A stretch of DNA of 64,000 nucleotides from Lutibaculum sp963816555 (GCA_963816555.1 CAWFLD010000007.1:324660-388659); one strand, 5' to 3'. Shown: positions 9,582 through 19,218, counted from the stretch's first letter. The notes: generated from the letters alone by a model not told the origin. Program-made: numbers and translations.

Positions 9582-10190
9582 GTGGCAGGAGCCTCGCCCG
9601 CCGGGCCGGAGCTCGACCGGCTGATCCAGCTCCTGGCACGCCTGCCCGGGCTCGGGCCGCGCTCGGCCCGCCGGGCCGTGCTGACGCTCATCCAGAAGCG
9701 GGAGCTGCTGCTCGAGCCGCTGGCCGACGCGCTGCGCCTCGTCTCCGACCGGGTCACCGTCTGCTCCGTCTGCGGCAATCTCGACACCCGCGACCCCTGC
9801 TCGATCTGCCAGGACCCGCGGCGCGACCGCAGCGTCCTCTGCGTCGTCGAGGACGTCGGCGACCTGTGGGCGCTCGAGCGCGCGCAGGCGACGAACGCGC
9901 GCTATCACGTGCTCGGCGGCGTCCTGTCGCCGCTCGACGGCATCGGCCCGGAGGATTTGCGGATCGGCGAGCTCGTCGAGCGCTGCAGGGAGCCCGGCGT
10001 CGCCGAGGTGATCGTCGCGCTCAACGCCACGGTCGAGGGGCAGACGACGGCGCACTACGTGACCGACCTCCTGGCGGAGACCGGCGTGAAGATCACGCGG
10101 CTCGCGCACGGCGTGCCGGTCGGCGGCGAGCTCGACTATCTCGACGAGGGCACCCTCGCCGCGGCCATCCGCTCCCGCCAGCCGTTCTGA
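9582..10190 (+). CDS. recR: Recombination mediator RecR
   Basis: Works with RecF/RecO to load RecA on single-stranded gaps. The 202-aa protein shows an N-terminal helix-hairpin-helix (LARLPGLGPRSARRAV), a four-cysteine zinc finger (CSVCGNLDTRDPCSICQD) and a Toprim domain (VLCVVEDVGDLWALE, then LGGVLSPLDGIGPEDL). GTG 9582 is the start. It is the last gene of the dnaX-ebfC-recR operon. Confidence 0.95.
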   Translation: MAGASPAGPELDRLIQLLARLPGLGPRSARRAVLTLIQKRELLLEPLADALRLVSDRVTVCSVCGNLDTRDPCSICQDPRRDRSVLCVVEDVGDLWALERAQATNARYHVLGGVLSPLDGIGPEDLRIGELVERCREPGVAEVIVALNATVEGQTTAHYVTDLLAETGVKITRLAHGVPVGGELDYLDEGTLAAAIRSRQPF

Positions 10191-10275
10191 GCCTTCCTAC
10201 CGGCTTCGTGCACCTCCTCTTTACCCGCGCCGCGCCATCATGCGTGTCGATGGGGGAGAAAGAAGGAGCTCGGAC

Positions 10276-10443
10276 ATGGTTGGAGACGTACTTCTTGTCC
10301 TCGAACAGATCCTGGCGGTCGCCCTGCTGTGGGCGGCGCTTCCGATGCTGAAGCGGGATTTCGCCGACCTCGAGCCGCGCACGACGCGCAGGATCGGCGA
10401 GACGACGCCGGCGCTCGTGCCGCTCGGCCCGGACCGGGACTGA
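10276..10443 (+). CDS. Small single-span membrane protein, unknown function
   Basis: A 55-residue product starting at the ATG at 10276, preceded by AAGGAG with 7-base spacing, which is better than for the upstream in-frame ATG at 10240. Residues ~2-20 (VGDVLLVLEQILAVALLWA) form one hydrophobic span, followed by a charged tail with an Arg/Thr cluster. It follows recR and converges on ampG. No family recognised; the good ribosome site and coding-like composition support a real gene. Confidence 0.5.
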   Translation: MVGDVLLVLEQILAVALLWAALPMLKRDFADLEPRTTRRIGETTPALVPLGPDRD

Positions 10444-10479
10444 CCGCCCCGCAGGCGACATCCCGGACCGCGGGCGTCC

Positions 10480-11865
10480 TCAGCGCGCCGCGACCTCGCC
10501 CGGCTCGGCCTTCGCCTTGAAGTGGCCGCGCGTGCCGAGCCACCAGAGGAGGGCCAGGCCCGGCAGGGCCGCGGCCGCCGAGATGGCGAAGAAGGCGAAC
10601 CAGCCGATCGCCTCGGCCGCGTAGCCGGCCGTCGCCGCCAGCACCGTGCGCCCGACGGCGGCCAGCGCCGCCAGCAGCGCGTATTGCGTGGCGGTGTGGC
10701 GGGCGTCCGTGCACAGGCTCGAGATGTAGGCGACGAAGACCACCGTGCCGACGCCGCCGGTGAAGTTCTCGACCGCGATCGTCACCGACAGCGCCCAGAT
10801 CTCCGGCCCCATCAGCGCCTGCCACGAGAACACGAAGTTCGAGGCCATCTGCAAGAGGCCCGCGATCATGAGCGCGCGGTACATCGGCATGGCCTTGGCC
10901 ATGGCCCCGCCGGCGAAGCCGCCGAGCAGCGCGGCGCCGAAGCCGACGCCCTTGACGATGCCGGCATAGGCGGCCTTCGAGAAGCCGATGTCGAGCACGA
11001 ACGGCGCCGTCATCACGCCCGCGAAGGCGTCGCAGAACTTGTAGAGCACGACGAACACGAGGATGGCGATCGCGTCGCGCCGCGTCAGGAACTCGTGGAA
11101 CGCCTCGTAGGCGGTGATGCCGACGCGGACGAGCGGGTTGGCGTGCCCGTCATGCTCCTCGCCGACATGGCTCTGGTCGGTGCGCACGCCCTTCGACGGC
11201 TCGGTCGCGAGCAGCGTCGTCACCATGCCGACGAAGACGAGACCGGCCATGCAGACATAGGCCCAGCCCCAGGCCGGCCCGACCGACATGCCCTCGACCT
11301 GGAACGCCGTCACGATCAGCGCCGCGCCCGCCGTCGAGGCGAGCATCCCGACGCGGTAGGCCGAGACGAACCACGCCATGCCGGCCGCCTGCTCCTCGTC
11401 GGGCAGGCTTTCCACGCGGAAGGCGTCGATGACGATGTCCTGCGTCGCCGAGGCGATGGCGACGAGCAGCGCGCCGAAGGCCACGGCCCACGGCATGATC
11501 GTGGGGTCGAGCGAGCCGAGATAGAGGATCGTGGCGATCAGCAGGAGCTGCGAGAAGATCATCCAGCCGCGCCGCCGCCCGAGCCAGCGCGTCAGGAGCG
11601 GCACGTTCGTCGCGTCGACGATCGGCGCCCACAGGAACTTGATCGTGTAGGGCAGGCCGACGAGGGAGAACAGGCCGATCGTGCTCAGGCTCACGCCCTG
11701 GTCGGCCATGCGCAGCGCCAGCGTGGAGCCCGACAGCGCGAGCGGCAGGCCGGAGGCGAAGCCGAGGAACAGGATGATCAGGACGCGCGGCTGCAGGAAC
11801 ACCTTCAGCGCCGCGGCGAAGCGTTCGCTGCGGCTGCGCTCGTCGGCGATCTCGCCGGTCGTCAT
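10480..11865 (-). CDS. ampG: AmpG-family muropeptide permease (MFS)
   Basis: Inner-membrane major facilitator transporter of 461 aa with about 12 membrane spans. N-terminal LGFASGLPLALSGSTLALRM and FLWAPIVDATNVPLLTRWLG, and the following GRRRGW loop, match AmpG, which imports anhydro-muropeptides for cell-wall recycling. IASATQDIVIDAFRVESL is a second family block. There is no ampR or beta-lactamase gene nearby, so a recycling role rather than resistance control is the safer inference. It runs leftward downstream of rmuC. Confidence 0.88.
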   Translation of the reverse strand: MTTGEIADERSRSERFAAALKVFLQPRVLIILFLGFASGLPLALSGSTLALRMADQGVSLSTIGLFSLVGLPYTIKFLWAPIVDATNVPLLTRWLGRRRGWMIFSQLLLIATILYLGSLDPTIMPWAVAFGALLVAIASATQDIVIDAFRVESLPDEEQAAGMAWFVSAYRVGMLASTAGAALIVTAFQVEGMSVGPAWGWAYVCMAGLVFVGMVTTLLATEPSKGVRTDQSHVGEEHDGHANPLVRVGITAYEAFHEFLTRRDAIAILVFVVLYKFCDAFAGVMTAPFVLDIGFSKAAYAGIVKGVGFGAALLGGFAGGAMAKAMPMYRALMIAGLLQMASNFVFSWQALMGPEIWALSVTIAVENFTGGVGTVVFVAYISSLCTDARHTATQYALLAALAAVGRTVLAATAGYAAEAIGWFAFFAISAAAALPGLALLWWLGTRGHFKAKAEPGEVAAR

Positions 11866-11895
11866 CGGGCGTTCCTCTTCGGCGGGGTCAAGGGC

Positions 11896-13036
11896 TCACT
11901 CGCCGGCCATCAGGCGCGGCGCGGCGCGAGACTGGTCGTTCTCCTCGCCGAAGTCGAGATCCTCGATCTTCGAGCCGCGCTTCTGGATCTTCTCCACCGA
12001 GACGAGGATCTGGTCGATGTCGCGGTTGGCCTGGCCGAAATGGTCGCGCAGCTTGCCCACGCGGTCGCCGAGCCGGCCGACATCCTCGGCGAGCAGCGCC
12101 ACCTCCTTGTGGATGACGTGCGCCTGCTCGCGCATCCGGTGGTCGCGCAGGATCGCCTGCACGAGCTGGATCGACAGCATGAGCAGGCTCGGCCCCACGA
12201 CGATGACGCGCGGCGCGGTTCGCCTTCTGCACCACGTCCTCGAAATGCTCGTGCAGGTCGGCGTAGATCAATTCCGACGGCACGAACATGACCGCGATGT
12301 CCTGCGTCTCGCCGGGCAGGAAGTAGCGCTCGGCGATGTCGGAGACGTGCTTCATGACGTCGGTGCGCAGGCGCTGCGCGGCACCTTTTCGCGCCTCGGC
12401 CGTGGCCGCGTCGCGGTAGGCGGAGAACGCCTCGAGCGGGAACTTCGCGTCGATGACGAGGTGCGGCGCGTCCGGCAGCCTGACGATGCAGTCGGGCCGC
12501 CTGCCGTTCGAGAGCGTCGCCTGGAAGTCGTAGCCGCCGGACGGCAGCCCGTCGGCGACGATCGCCTCCATCCGCCCCTGGCCGAAGGCGCCGCGGGTCT
12601 GCTTGTTGGCGAGGATCTCCTGCAGCCCGACGACGTCCTTGGAGAGCTCGGTGATGTTCTTCTGGGCCGTGTCGATGACGGCGAGACGCGCGGCGAGCTG
12701 CGACAGGCTCTCCTGCGTCGCCCGCGTCTGGCTCGTCATGTTCTGGTTCAGCCGGTGGCCGAACCCGTCGAGCTTCTCGGTCAGCGCGCGGGCGAGGTCG
12801 GAATGGCGGTTGGCGAAGACCTCGGCCATGGTCTGCATGCGCCCGGTCATCTCGGCTTGCGCCCGCGCCATCTCCGAGAGGCGGTAGGCGAGCTCCTCCT
12901 CCTGCTCGGCGCCGCGCCGGCCGCCGCGGCCGCGCAGCGACAGGACGAGGAGGACGAACGCGAGCATGGCGCCGCAGGCGAGCAGGATCTCGCCGGCGCT
13001 CATGTCGCGCCCCGTCTCAAGCAGCGTCTCAAGCAT
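11896..13036 (-). CDS. rmuC: DNA recombination protein RmuC (one frameshift)
   Basis: RmuC is a predicted nuclease that limits recombination at inverted repeats. The N-terminus has a membrane span (LLACGAMLAFVLLVLSL), then a coiled coil rich in Glu/Arg/Gln, then the RmuC core with RRPDCIVRLPDAPHLVIDAK and DIAVMFVPSELIYADL. One extra base near 12213 shifts the frame between NRAAR and VIVVGPSLLMLSIQLVQA; removing it gives 1140 nt (379 aa). The ATG at 13036 is used, though 13003 is possible; neither has a strong ribosome site. Divergent from def. Confidence 0.88.
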
Positions 13037-13196
13037 CGCCGCCGACTGTAGATGATTCGGGCCGCGCCCGCGGACCAAAACGCGAACAGCCGCCGCCCGG
13101 CCACCGTGGCGCCTCGCGCGGATTCGTTGACCGCGCGCCGGTCATCTCCTATCTGGAGGCTGTCCCTTCCCCTGCACAGCCAGAAGCCCTGCCGAA

Positions 13197-13724
13197 ATGA
13201 CCGTCCGTGATCTCGTCATCCTGCCCGATGCCCGACTGCGCGCGAAGAGCGAGCCGGTCGAGACGGTCGACGACGAGGTGCGCGGCCTCCTCGACGACAT
13301 GCTGGAGACCATGTACGACGCGCCGGGCATCGGCCTGGCCGCGATCCAGGTCGGCATCCCGAAGCGGCTCGTCGTGATGGACCTCGCCAAGGAGGGCGAG
13401 GAGCGGCGGCCGATGTTCTTCGTCAATCCCGAGATCACCTGGCAGTCGGAGGAGACCTCGGTCTACGAGGAAGGCTGCCTGTCGATCCCCGAGTACTACG
13501 AGGAGGTCGAGCGGCCGGCGCGCTGCCGCGTCCGCTTCCTCGACCGCGACGGCGCCGAGCAGGAGATCGAGTGCGAGGGCCTGCTCGCGACCTGCGTGCA
13601 GCACGAGGTCGACCACCTGAACGGCGTCCTGTTCATCGACTACCTGTCGAAGCTGAAGCGCGACCGCGTGACCCGCAAGTTCGCCAAGCAGGCCAGGCGC
13701 GACGGCACGCGGCTCGCCGGCTGA
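13197..13724 (+). CDS. def: Peptide deformylase
   Basis: Removes the formyl group from nascent polypeptides. The 175-aa protein has all three motifs: GIGLAAIQVG (motif 1), EEGCLSIP with the metal-binding Cys (motif 2), and QHEVDHLNG with both metal His and the catalytic Glu (motif 3). It is followed by fmt 28 bases later, the classic deformylase/formyltransferase pair, and then truA. Confidence 0.97.
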   Translation: MTVRDLVILPDARLRAKSEPVETVDDEVRGLLDDMLETMYDAPGIGLAAIQVGIPKRLVVMDLAKEGEERRPMFFVNPEITWQSEETSVYEEGCLSIPEYYEEVERPARCRVRFLDRDGAEQEIECEGLLATCVQHEVDHLNGVLFIDYLSKLKRDRVTRKFAKQARRDGTRLAG

Positions 13725-13752
13725 GCCGGCACGAGGCCGCGAGGGAAACGCC

Positions 13753-14670
13753 ATGCTCCGCGTCGTCTTCATGGGCACGCCCGATTTCGCCGTGCCGACC
13801 CTGACCGAGATCGTCGGCCAGGGCCACGAGGTCGTGGCGGTCTACACCCAGCCCGCCCGCAAGGCCGGCCGCGGCATGGCCGAGCGGCCGAGCCCGGTCG
13901 CCGCGACGGCGGCGAAGTTCGGCCTCCCCGTCCGCACGCCGGTTTCGCTGCGCGACGAGGCGGCGCAGGAGGAGTTCCGGGCGCTCGACGCCGACGTCGC
14001 GGTGGTCGTCGCCTACGGGCTGATCCTGCCGGCGGCGATCCTGGACGCGCCGCACGAGGGCTGCCTCAACCTGCACGCCTCGAAGCTGCCGCGCTGGCGC
14101 GGCGCCGCCCCCATCCAGCGCGCCATCATGGCCGGCGACCCCACGACCGCGGTGGCGGTGATGCGCATGGAGGAGGGGCTCGACACCGGCCCCGTCTGCC
14201 TCGAGGAAATCGTCGAGATCGGTGCGGACGAGACTGCGGGCGAGCTGCACGACCGGCTGTCGCGGCTCGGCGCCAACCTGATGGGCCGCGGCCTCGCCGC
14301 CCTGTCGCGCGGCTCGCTCGGCGCGACGCCGCAGTCCGCCGACGGCGTCACCTACGCGCGCAAGATCGAGAAGGCCGAAGCCCGGATCGACTGGGGCGCA
14401 CCGGCGAAGGACGTGCACAACCACGTGCGCGGCCTCTCTCCCTTTCCCGGCGCCTGGTTCGAGGTCGCCGGCGACCGGGTGAAGGTGCTGCGTTCGACGC
14501 TCGGCGAGGGCAGCGGCGAGGCCGGCACGCTCCTCGGCGGCGACGGCACCGTCGCCTGCGGCGAGGGGGCGGTGCGGCTCCTGCAGGTGCAGCCGGCGGG
14601 CGGCAAGCCGATGGCCTTCATGGATTTCGCGCGCGGTCGCCGGCTCGAGCCGGGCGCCCGCCTCGGCTGA
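13753..14670 (+). CDS. fmt: Methionyl-tRNA formyltransferase
   Basis: Formylates initiator Met-tRNA using 10-formyl-tetrahydrofolate. The 305-aa protein starts LRVVFMGTPDFAVPTL; the catalytic region reads LNLHASKLPRWRGAAPIQRA, with the active-site Asn and His, and the C-terminal OB-like domain contains HNHVRGLSPFPGAWFE. All key segments are intact. Middle gene of def-fmt-truA. Confidence 0.97.
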   Translation: MLRVVFMGTPDFAVPTLTEIVGQGHEVVAVYTQPARKAGRGMAERPSPVAATAAKFGLPVRTPVSLRDEAAQEEFRALDADVAVVVAYGLILPAAILDAPHEGCLNLHASKLPRWRGAAPIQRAIMAGDPTTAVAVMRMEEGLDTGPVCLEEIVEIGADETAGELHDRLSRLGANLMGRGLAALSRGSLGATPQSADGVTYARKIEKAEARIDWGAPAKDVHNHVRGLSPFPGAWFEVAGDRVKVLRSTLGEGSGEAGTLLGGDGTVACGEGAVRLLQVQPAGGKPMAFMDFARGRRLEPGARLG

Positions 14671-14688
14671 GGCCGGGAGCGGAGGCCC

Positions 14689-15426
14689 ATGCCGCGCTAC
14701 AAGCTCACCATCGAATATGACGGCAGCCCCTACGTCGGCTGGCAGCGCCAGGCGAACGGGCTCAGCGTCCAGCAGGTGCTCGAGGAGGCGCTGCAGCGCT
14801 TCTGCGGCGAGGAAACGCGCGTGAACGGCGCCGGCCGCACCGATGCCGGCGTCCATGCGACGGGGCAGGTCGCCCATGTCGACCTGACGAAGGAGTGGCC
14901 GGCCGACACGGTGCGGGACGCGATGAACGCGCATCTGCGCCCCGAGCCGGTCAGCGTCCTCGTCGCCGAGCCGGTGGACGAGAGCTTCGACGCCCGCTTC
15001 AGCGCGGTGATGCGCTCCTACCGCTTCCTGATCCTCAACCGGCGGGCCCAGCCGGCGCTCGAGCGCCACCGGGTCTGGCACGTCGCGAGGCCGCTCGACG
15101 CCGAGGCGATGGACGCGGCCGCGCAGGAGATCGTCGGCCGGCACGACTTCACGACCTTCCGCTCCGCCGAATGCCAGGCGAAGTCGCCGGTGAAGACGCT
15201 CGACCGGCTGAGCGTGCGCCGCGAGCTCGACATGGTGGTGATCGAGGCCGTCGCGCGCTCCTTCCTGCACAACCAGGTGCGCTCGATGGTCGGCTCGCTC
15301 AAGCTCGTCGGCGAGGGGCGCTGGCGCCGCGGCGACATGGCCAGGGCGCTCGCCGCGGCGGACCGCAAGGCCTGCGGCCCCGTCTCGCCGCCGTCGGGGC
15401 TCTACCTGGAGAAGGTCGCGTACTGA
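14689..15426 (+). CDS. truA: tRNA pseudouridine(38-40) synthase
   Basis: Modifies positions 38-40 of tRNA anticodon arms. The 245-aa protein starts YKLTIEYDGSPYVGWQRQ and contains the catalytic GRTDAGVHATGQVAH with the essential Asp. FLHNQVRSMVGSL near the C-terminus is also diagnostic. It begins 18 bases after fmt, with a GGAGG-like site upstream. Last gene of the def operon; converges on the thioesterase gene. Confidence 0.97.
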   Translation: MPRYKLTIEYDGSPYVGWQRQANGLSVQQVLEEALQRFCGEETRVNGAGRTDAGVHATGQVAHVDLTKEWPADTVRDAMNAHLRPEPVSVLVAEPVDESFDARFSAVMRSYRFLILNRRAQPALERHRVWHVARPLDAEAMDAAAQEIVGRHDFTTFRSAECQAKSPVKTLDRLSVRRELDMVVIEAVARSFLHNQVRSMVGSLKLVGEGRWRRGDMARALAAADRKACGPVSPPSGLYLEKVAY

Positions 15427-15436
15427 GCCGCCGGCG

Positions 15437-15859
15437 TCAGTCGAACGGCAGCTCGTCGTCGCTCCAGTTCGGCATCTTCTCGTTGATGCGCTTCTGGAAC
15501 GACGAGGCGGTGACGACGACGCGCTCGTGCACCCCTTCGCCGATCAGGTCCTGCTCGTCGCGCGCCCTGATCCGGAAGGTCAGCTTGCGCCCGTCGACCG
15601 CCACGAGCTCGGCCAGCGCCTCGACCTTCATGCCGATCGGCGTGGCGGCGATGTGGGAGGCGTCCATGCGCGTGCCGAGCGACTGCTTGCCCTCCGGCAG
15701 CAGGTGCTCGATCGCGGCCAGCGCCGCCTCCTCCATCAGGCTGATCATCATCGGCGTCGCCAGCACGGCGATGTGGCCGGAGCCGACCCGCGGTGCGGTG
15801 TCGTTCGTGCCGACCACCATCCTGGCGCGGCCCTTCAGGCCTGGCTCGATCTCGTCCAT
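15437..15859 (-). CDS. Hotdog-fold thioesterase family protein
   Basis: A 140-aa single-domain hotdog protein. The core reads VLATPMMISLMEEAALAAIE, then GTRMDASHIAATPIGMKV, the pattern of the fluoroacetyl-CoA thioesterase-like (FlK) group, which binds acyl-CoA thioesters. The C-terminus has RVVVTASSFQKRINEK. The natural substrate cannot be told from sequence. It converges on truA (10-base gap) and runs in the direction of the dap cluster but is separated from it by 85 bases. Confidence 0.8.
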   Translation of the reverse strand: MDEIEPGLKGRARMVVGTNDTAPRVGSGHIAVLATPMMISLMEEAALAAIEHLLPEGKQSLGTRMDASHIAATPIGMKVEALAELVAVDGRKLTFRIRARDEQDLIGEGVHERVVVTASSFQKRINEKMPNWSDDELPFD

Positions 15860-15944
15860 TCGCTGTCGCCCCCCTTGGATTGCGGCGCGTGTCTAGCATG
15901 ATCGGGCGCGCCGCGGCACCGGCCGGGCGCTTGCTTTACGGATT

Positions 15945-16535
15945 TCAGAGGCCGCCGAAGCGCGTGATCGTCTCGCCCAGCACGAGCGACAGCAGGAAAT
16001 CGATCGCCACCATCGCGGCCGCCAGGCCCGGCGCGCCGCCGAGCGCGGCCTTGGCCGCCCGGAAGCGCCAGGCCATGGTCAGAACGAGCGCCCCCAGGAT
16101 CAGCACCGTCGCGCCGCCCGGGCCCATCATGCCGGCGCCGAGCAGGATCGACGGCAGCGACAGCGGCACCGCGATCAGCGGCGCCGTCCAGTTGAAGATG
16201 ACGATCAGCGGCACGTAGACCTTCGCGAGCCCGAGCGGCTTCGCCAGGATCGCCATCAGGAGCGGGAAGGCGGCGATGTCGGCGAGGAAGGCGGCCGCCC
16301 GCGTCAGCAGGAACAGCCACTCGTTGACGTCGGCGCCCTCGGGCAGCGCGCCGACGAGCAGGCGGTGCTCGGCCATGACGTGGATGACGTAGAGCGGCAG
16401 CGCCATGAAGGGCGCCACGAAGGAGCGCCAGAACCCGTCCGCGCTCATGTCGAGCCCGGCCAGCGGCTTCGGCCGCCCGGTGAAGACGTGCCACGCGGCC
16501 GTGAAGCCTGCCGCGACCTCCGTACGGGTCACCAT
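15945..16535 (-). CDS. Conserved multi-span membrane protein of unknown function
   Basis: A 196-aa integral membrane protein with about five hydrophobic spans (for example FVAPFMALPLYVIHVM, AAAFLADIAAFPLLMAILA and GGATVLILGALVLTMAW). The N-terminus contains RPKPLAGLDMSADGFWRSFV. It lies 13 bases after dapE on the same strand, so it is probably translated from the same transcript. I do not recognise a transporter or enzyme signature. Confidence 0.8.
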   Translation of the reverse strand: MVTRTEVAAGFTAAWHVFTGRPKPLAGLDMSADGFWRSFVAPFMALPLYVIHVMAEHRLLVGALPEGADVNEWLFLLTRAAAFLADIAAFPLLMAILAKPLGLAKVYVPLIVIFNWTAPLIAVPLSLPSILLGAGMMGPGGATVLILGALVLTMAWRFRAAKAALGGAPGLAAAMVAIDFLLSLVLGETITRFGGL

Positions 16536-16548
16536 GTCGTCTTTCGTC

Positions 16549-17740
16549 TCAGGAGGCCGCGAGGCGCTCGAAGTATCGCTCGATGAAGCGGACGTAGATG
16601 CGCGTCAGCGATTCGAGGTCGGCCACGGGCACGCTCTCGTCCACCTGGTGCATTGTATCGCCGACGAGGCCGAATTCCAGCACCGGGCAATGATCCTTGA
16701 TGTAGCGCGCGTCGGAGGTGCCGCCGCCGGTGGTGAGCGCCGGCTCCTGCCCCGTCTCGTCGCGCACGGCCCCGGTCATGACCTCGACGAGATCGCCGGC
16801 GGTCGTCACGAAGGCGTCGCCCGGATTCGGCTCGAAGCGGACCTCGCCCTTGAACGGCGTCGTCTCCGTGGCCCGCTCGACCGTGCGGCGCAGCCGCGCC
16901 ATCATGCTCTTCGGCGTGTGCTTGTCGTTGAAGCGGACGTTGAAGTTCGCCCGCGCCCGCGCCGGGATGACGTTGAAGGCGGGATTGCCGACGTCGATCG
17001 AGGTGACCTCGAAGTTCGACGGCTGGAAATGCGCGTTGCCGTCGTCGAGCCGGTCGGCCAGCAGCTCGCCGAGCAGCGCGACGAGCTTGCGGCAGGGATT
17101 GGCCGCCTTCTCCGGGTAGGCCACGTGGCCCTGGCGGCCGACGATCTCGATCGTGCCCGACAGCGAGCCGCGCCGGCCGATCTTGATCGTGTCGCCGAGC
17201 CTCTGGACGTTCGTCGGCTCGCCGACGACGCAGTGGTCGATCGTCTCGCCGAGCTCGGTCATCCAGCCCAGGATCTTGGGGGTGCCGTTGATCGAGGGGC
17301 CTTCCTCGTCGCCGGTCAGGAGGAGCGCGATCGACCCCTTGGGCTCGCCGTGGTCGCGCACGTAGCGGGCGATCGCGGCGAGGAAGCAGGCGACGCCGCC
17401 CTTCATGTCGACCGCGCCGCGGCCGTAGAGGCGCCCGTCCTCGATCGCCGCCTCGAACGGCCCGTGCCGCCAGCGCGCCGTGTCGCCCGGCGGCACGACG
17501 TCGGTGTGGCCGGCGAAGCAGAGGGTCGGCCCCTTCGTGCCCAGCCTGCGCGAAGAGGTTCTCGACGTCGGGCGTGTCGACGTCGGTGAAGGTCAGGCGC
17601 TGGCTGATGAAGCCGAGGCCGGTCGCGAGCTGTTCGACGAACGAGAGCGCGCCGCCCTCGTTCGGCGTCACGCTCTCGCAGCGGATCAGCGCCTGGGCGA
17701 CGGCCAGCGGGTCGGTGGGGTCGATCTTCGTCGTTGTCAT
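16549..17740 (-). CDS. dapE: Succinyl-diaminopimelate desuccinylase (one frameshift)
   Basis: Zinc aminoacylase-type enzyme of the succinylase branch of lysine/meso-DAP synthesis. N-terminal DPLAVAQALIRCESVTPNEG is typical. After the frame is corrected, the metal-binding CFAGHTDVVPPGD and the catalytic LLLTGDEEGPSINGT are present, and the C-terminus has the ALTTGGGTSDARYI block. One extra base near 17547 breaks LFARLGTKGPTL; removing it gives 1191 nt (396 aa). It is in the dapD-DUF805-dapE leftward group. Probably a sequencing error, since the gene is normally essential. Confidence 0.92.
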
Positions 17741-17771
17741 GCGGCTGATCTAGCCAGCCCCGCAGCGGCGG

Positions 17772-18194
17772 TCAATCGGCCGCGTCCGGCCGGCGGTCGC
17801 GGATGCGGCCGAAGCGGTTCGGCCCGTCCTTGCCGGGCAGGAGGCCGATCAGCACCGACCAGGCGAGGCCGACGAAGGGAACGAGGCCGATGGCGGCATA
17901 CCAGCCGGACAGGTCGCGGTCGTGGCAGCGCTTCACCATCAGCGCGAGCTCGGACCACATCCCGAAGAGCAGGGCGGGCAGCATGGCGTTGAGCGCCGCC
18001 TCGCCCTCGAGGCCGCGCGCCAGGAAGTCGCCGAGGATCGCGGTGATCGCCCAGACGAGCAGGATGCCGAGCCAGTAGGCCTCGCGGCCGATCCGCCCGT
18101 CGAGGCGGAACAGCAGCCAGACGAAGGAGGCCAGGCCGGCGGGCTTCGCCACCTGGCGCCCGCCGGGTCCGTTCGGATTTCGCTCGTCGCTCAA
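17772..18194 (-). CDS. DUF805 membrane protein
   Basis: A 140-aa inner-membrane protein with the two DUF805 hallmarks, GRIGREAYWLGILL near the N-terminus and MVKRCHDRDLSGWYAAIGLV in the second half, with three to four hydrophobic spans. A family tail GPNRFG follows. The function of DUF805 (YhaH-like) proteins is unknown. It is placed between dapD (57 bases upstream) and dapE (31 bases downstream) on the same strand, so it rides in the lysine transcript. Confidence 0.88.
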   Translation of the reverse strand: MSDERNPNGPGGRQVAKPAGLASFVWLLFRLDGRIGREAYWLGILLVWAITAILGDFLARGLEGEAALNAMLPALLFGMWSELALMVKRCHDRDLSGWYAAIGLVPFVGLAWSVLIGLLPGKDGPNRFGRIRDRRPDAAD

Positions 18195-18251
18195 GCTCTC
18201 ACCGCCGCGCGTTGCCGGTTTTCGGGAGTCCTGCCCGTGCCAAGGAACGCG

Positions 18252-19097
18252 TCAGTTCCGCAGGAGGTCGTTGATCGAGGTCTTGGCACGCGTGCCCTCG
18301 TCCACACGCTTGACGATGACGGCGCAATAAAGGCTGGGGCTCGGGCCGTTGCCGGCGGCCGGCTCCGCGGCCGGCATGGTGCCCGGCACGACGACGGAAT
18401 AGGGCGGCACCTCGCCGCGATAGACCTCGCCGGTCGTGCGGTCGACGATCTTCGTCGAGGCGCCGATATAGACGCCCATCGACAGGACCGAGCCCTGGCG
18501 GATCCGCACGCCCTCGGCGACCTCGGAGCGGGCGCCGATGAAGCAGTTGTCCTCGACGATGACGGGGCCCGCCTGCAGCGGCTCGAGCACGCCGCCGATG
18601 CCGGCGCCGCCCGAGATGTGGCAGTTCTTGCCGATCTGCGCGCAGGAGCCGACGGTCGCCCAGGTGTCGACCATCGTGCCCTCGTCGACATAGGCGCCGA
18701 CATTGACGAAGCTCGGCATCAGCACGACGCCCTTCGCGATGAAGGCCGAGCGGCGCACGGTGCAGTTCGGCACGGCGCGGAAGCCGGCGGCGCCGAACTC
18801 GTCCTCGCTCCAGCCCTCGAACTTCGACGGCACCTTGTCCCACCAGCGGGCGCCGCCCGGGCCGCCCGAGATCGTCGTCATGTCGTTCAGCCGGAAGGAC
18901 AGGAGGACGGCCTTCTTCAGCCACTGGTTGACGACCCAGTCACCATCCTTCGGCTCGGCGACGCGGGCGTGGCCGGCGTCGAGGAGGTTCAGCGCCTCGT
19001 TGACGGCCTCGCGGACCTCGCCGGTCGTCGCCGGCGAGATGTCCGCGCGGTTCTCCCAGGCGGTGTCGATGGTCTGTTGCAGCTGGCTCGCGTCCAC
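18252..19097 (-). CDS. dapD: 2,3,4,5-tetrahydropyridine-2,6-dicarboxylate N-succinyltransferase
   Basis: Adds succinyl from succinyl-CoA to tetrahydrodipicolinate, the step before the aminotransferase and DapE. The N-terminal helical domain is followed by a left-handed beta helix with hexapeptide repeats (for example VNVGAYVDEGTMVDTWATVG and CHISGGAGIGGVLEPLQAGP). The start is the GTG at 19097, preceded by GGGAAAGA; this gives the usual N-terminus and 281 aa, while the open frame further upstream is Arg/Ser noise. Together with dapE it defines the succinylase pathway here. Confidence 0.95.
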   Translation of the reverse strand: MDASQLQQTIDTAWENRADISPATTGEVREAVNEALNLLDAGHARVAEPKDGDWVVNQWLKKAVLLSFRLNDMTTISGGPGGARWWDKVPSKFEGWSEDEFGAAGFRAVPNCTVRRSAFIAKGVVLMPSFVNVGAYVDEGTMVDTWATVGSCAQIGKNCHISGGAGIGGVLEPLQAGPVIVEDNCFIGARSEVAEGVRIRQGSVLSMGVYIGASTKIVDRTTGEVYRGEVPPYSVVVPGTMPAAEPAAGNGPSPSLYCAVIVKRVDEGTRAKTSINDLLRN

Positions 19098-19218
19098 GGC
19101 GTCTGTCTTTCCCGGTGCAGTGAATTGGCGGGCGGACCTTAGCCGCGCGGCGGGGGGAGTCAATCGGAGGCGCCCGTCCTTTGTCCCGAGAGAGCTCGAT
19201 GCCGCGGAGAGCCGGGGC

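Noticed and set aside
10522..12291. Plus-strand 589-codon open frame
   Set aside because: Antisense shadow of ampG and the rmuC C-terminus, with Arg/His/Asp-biased composition.
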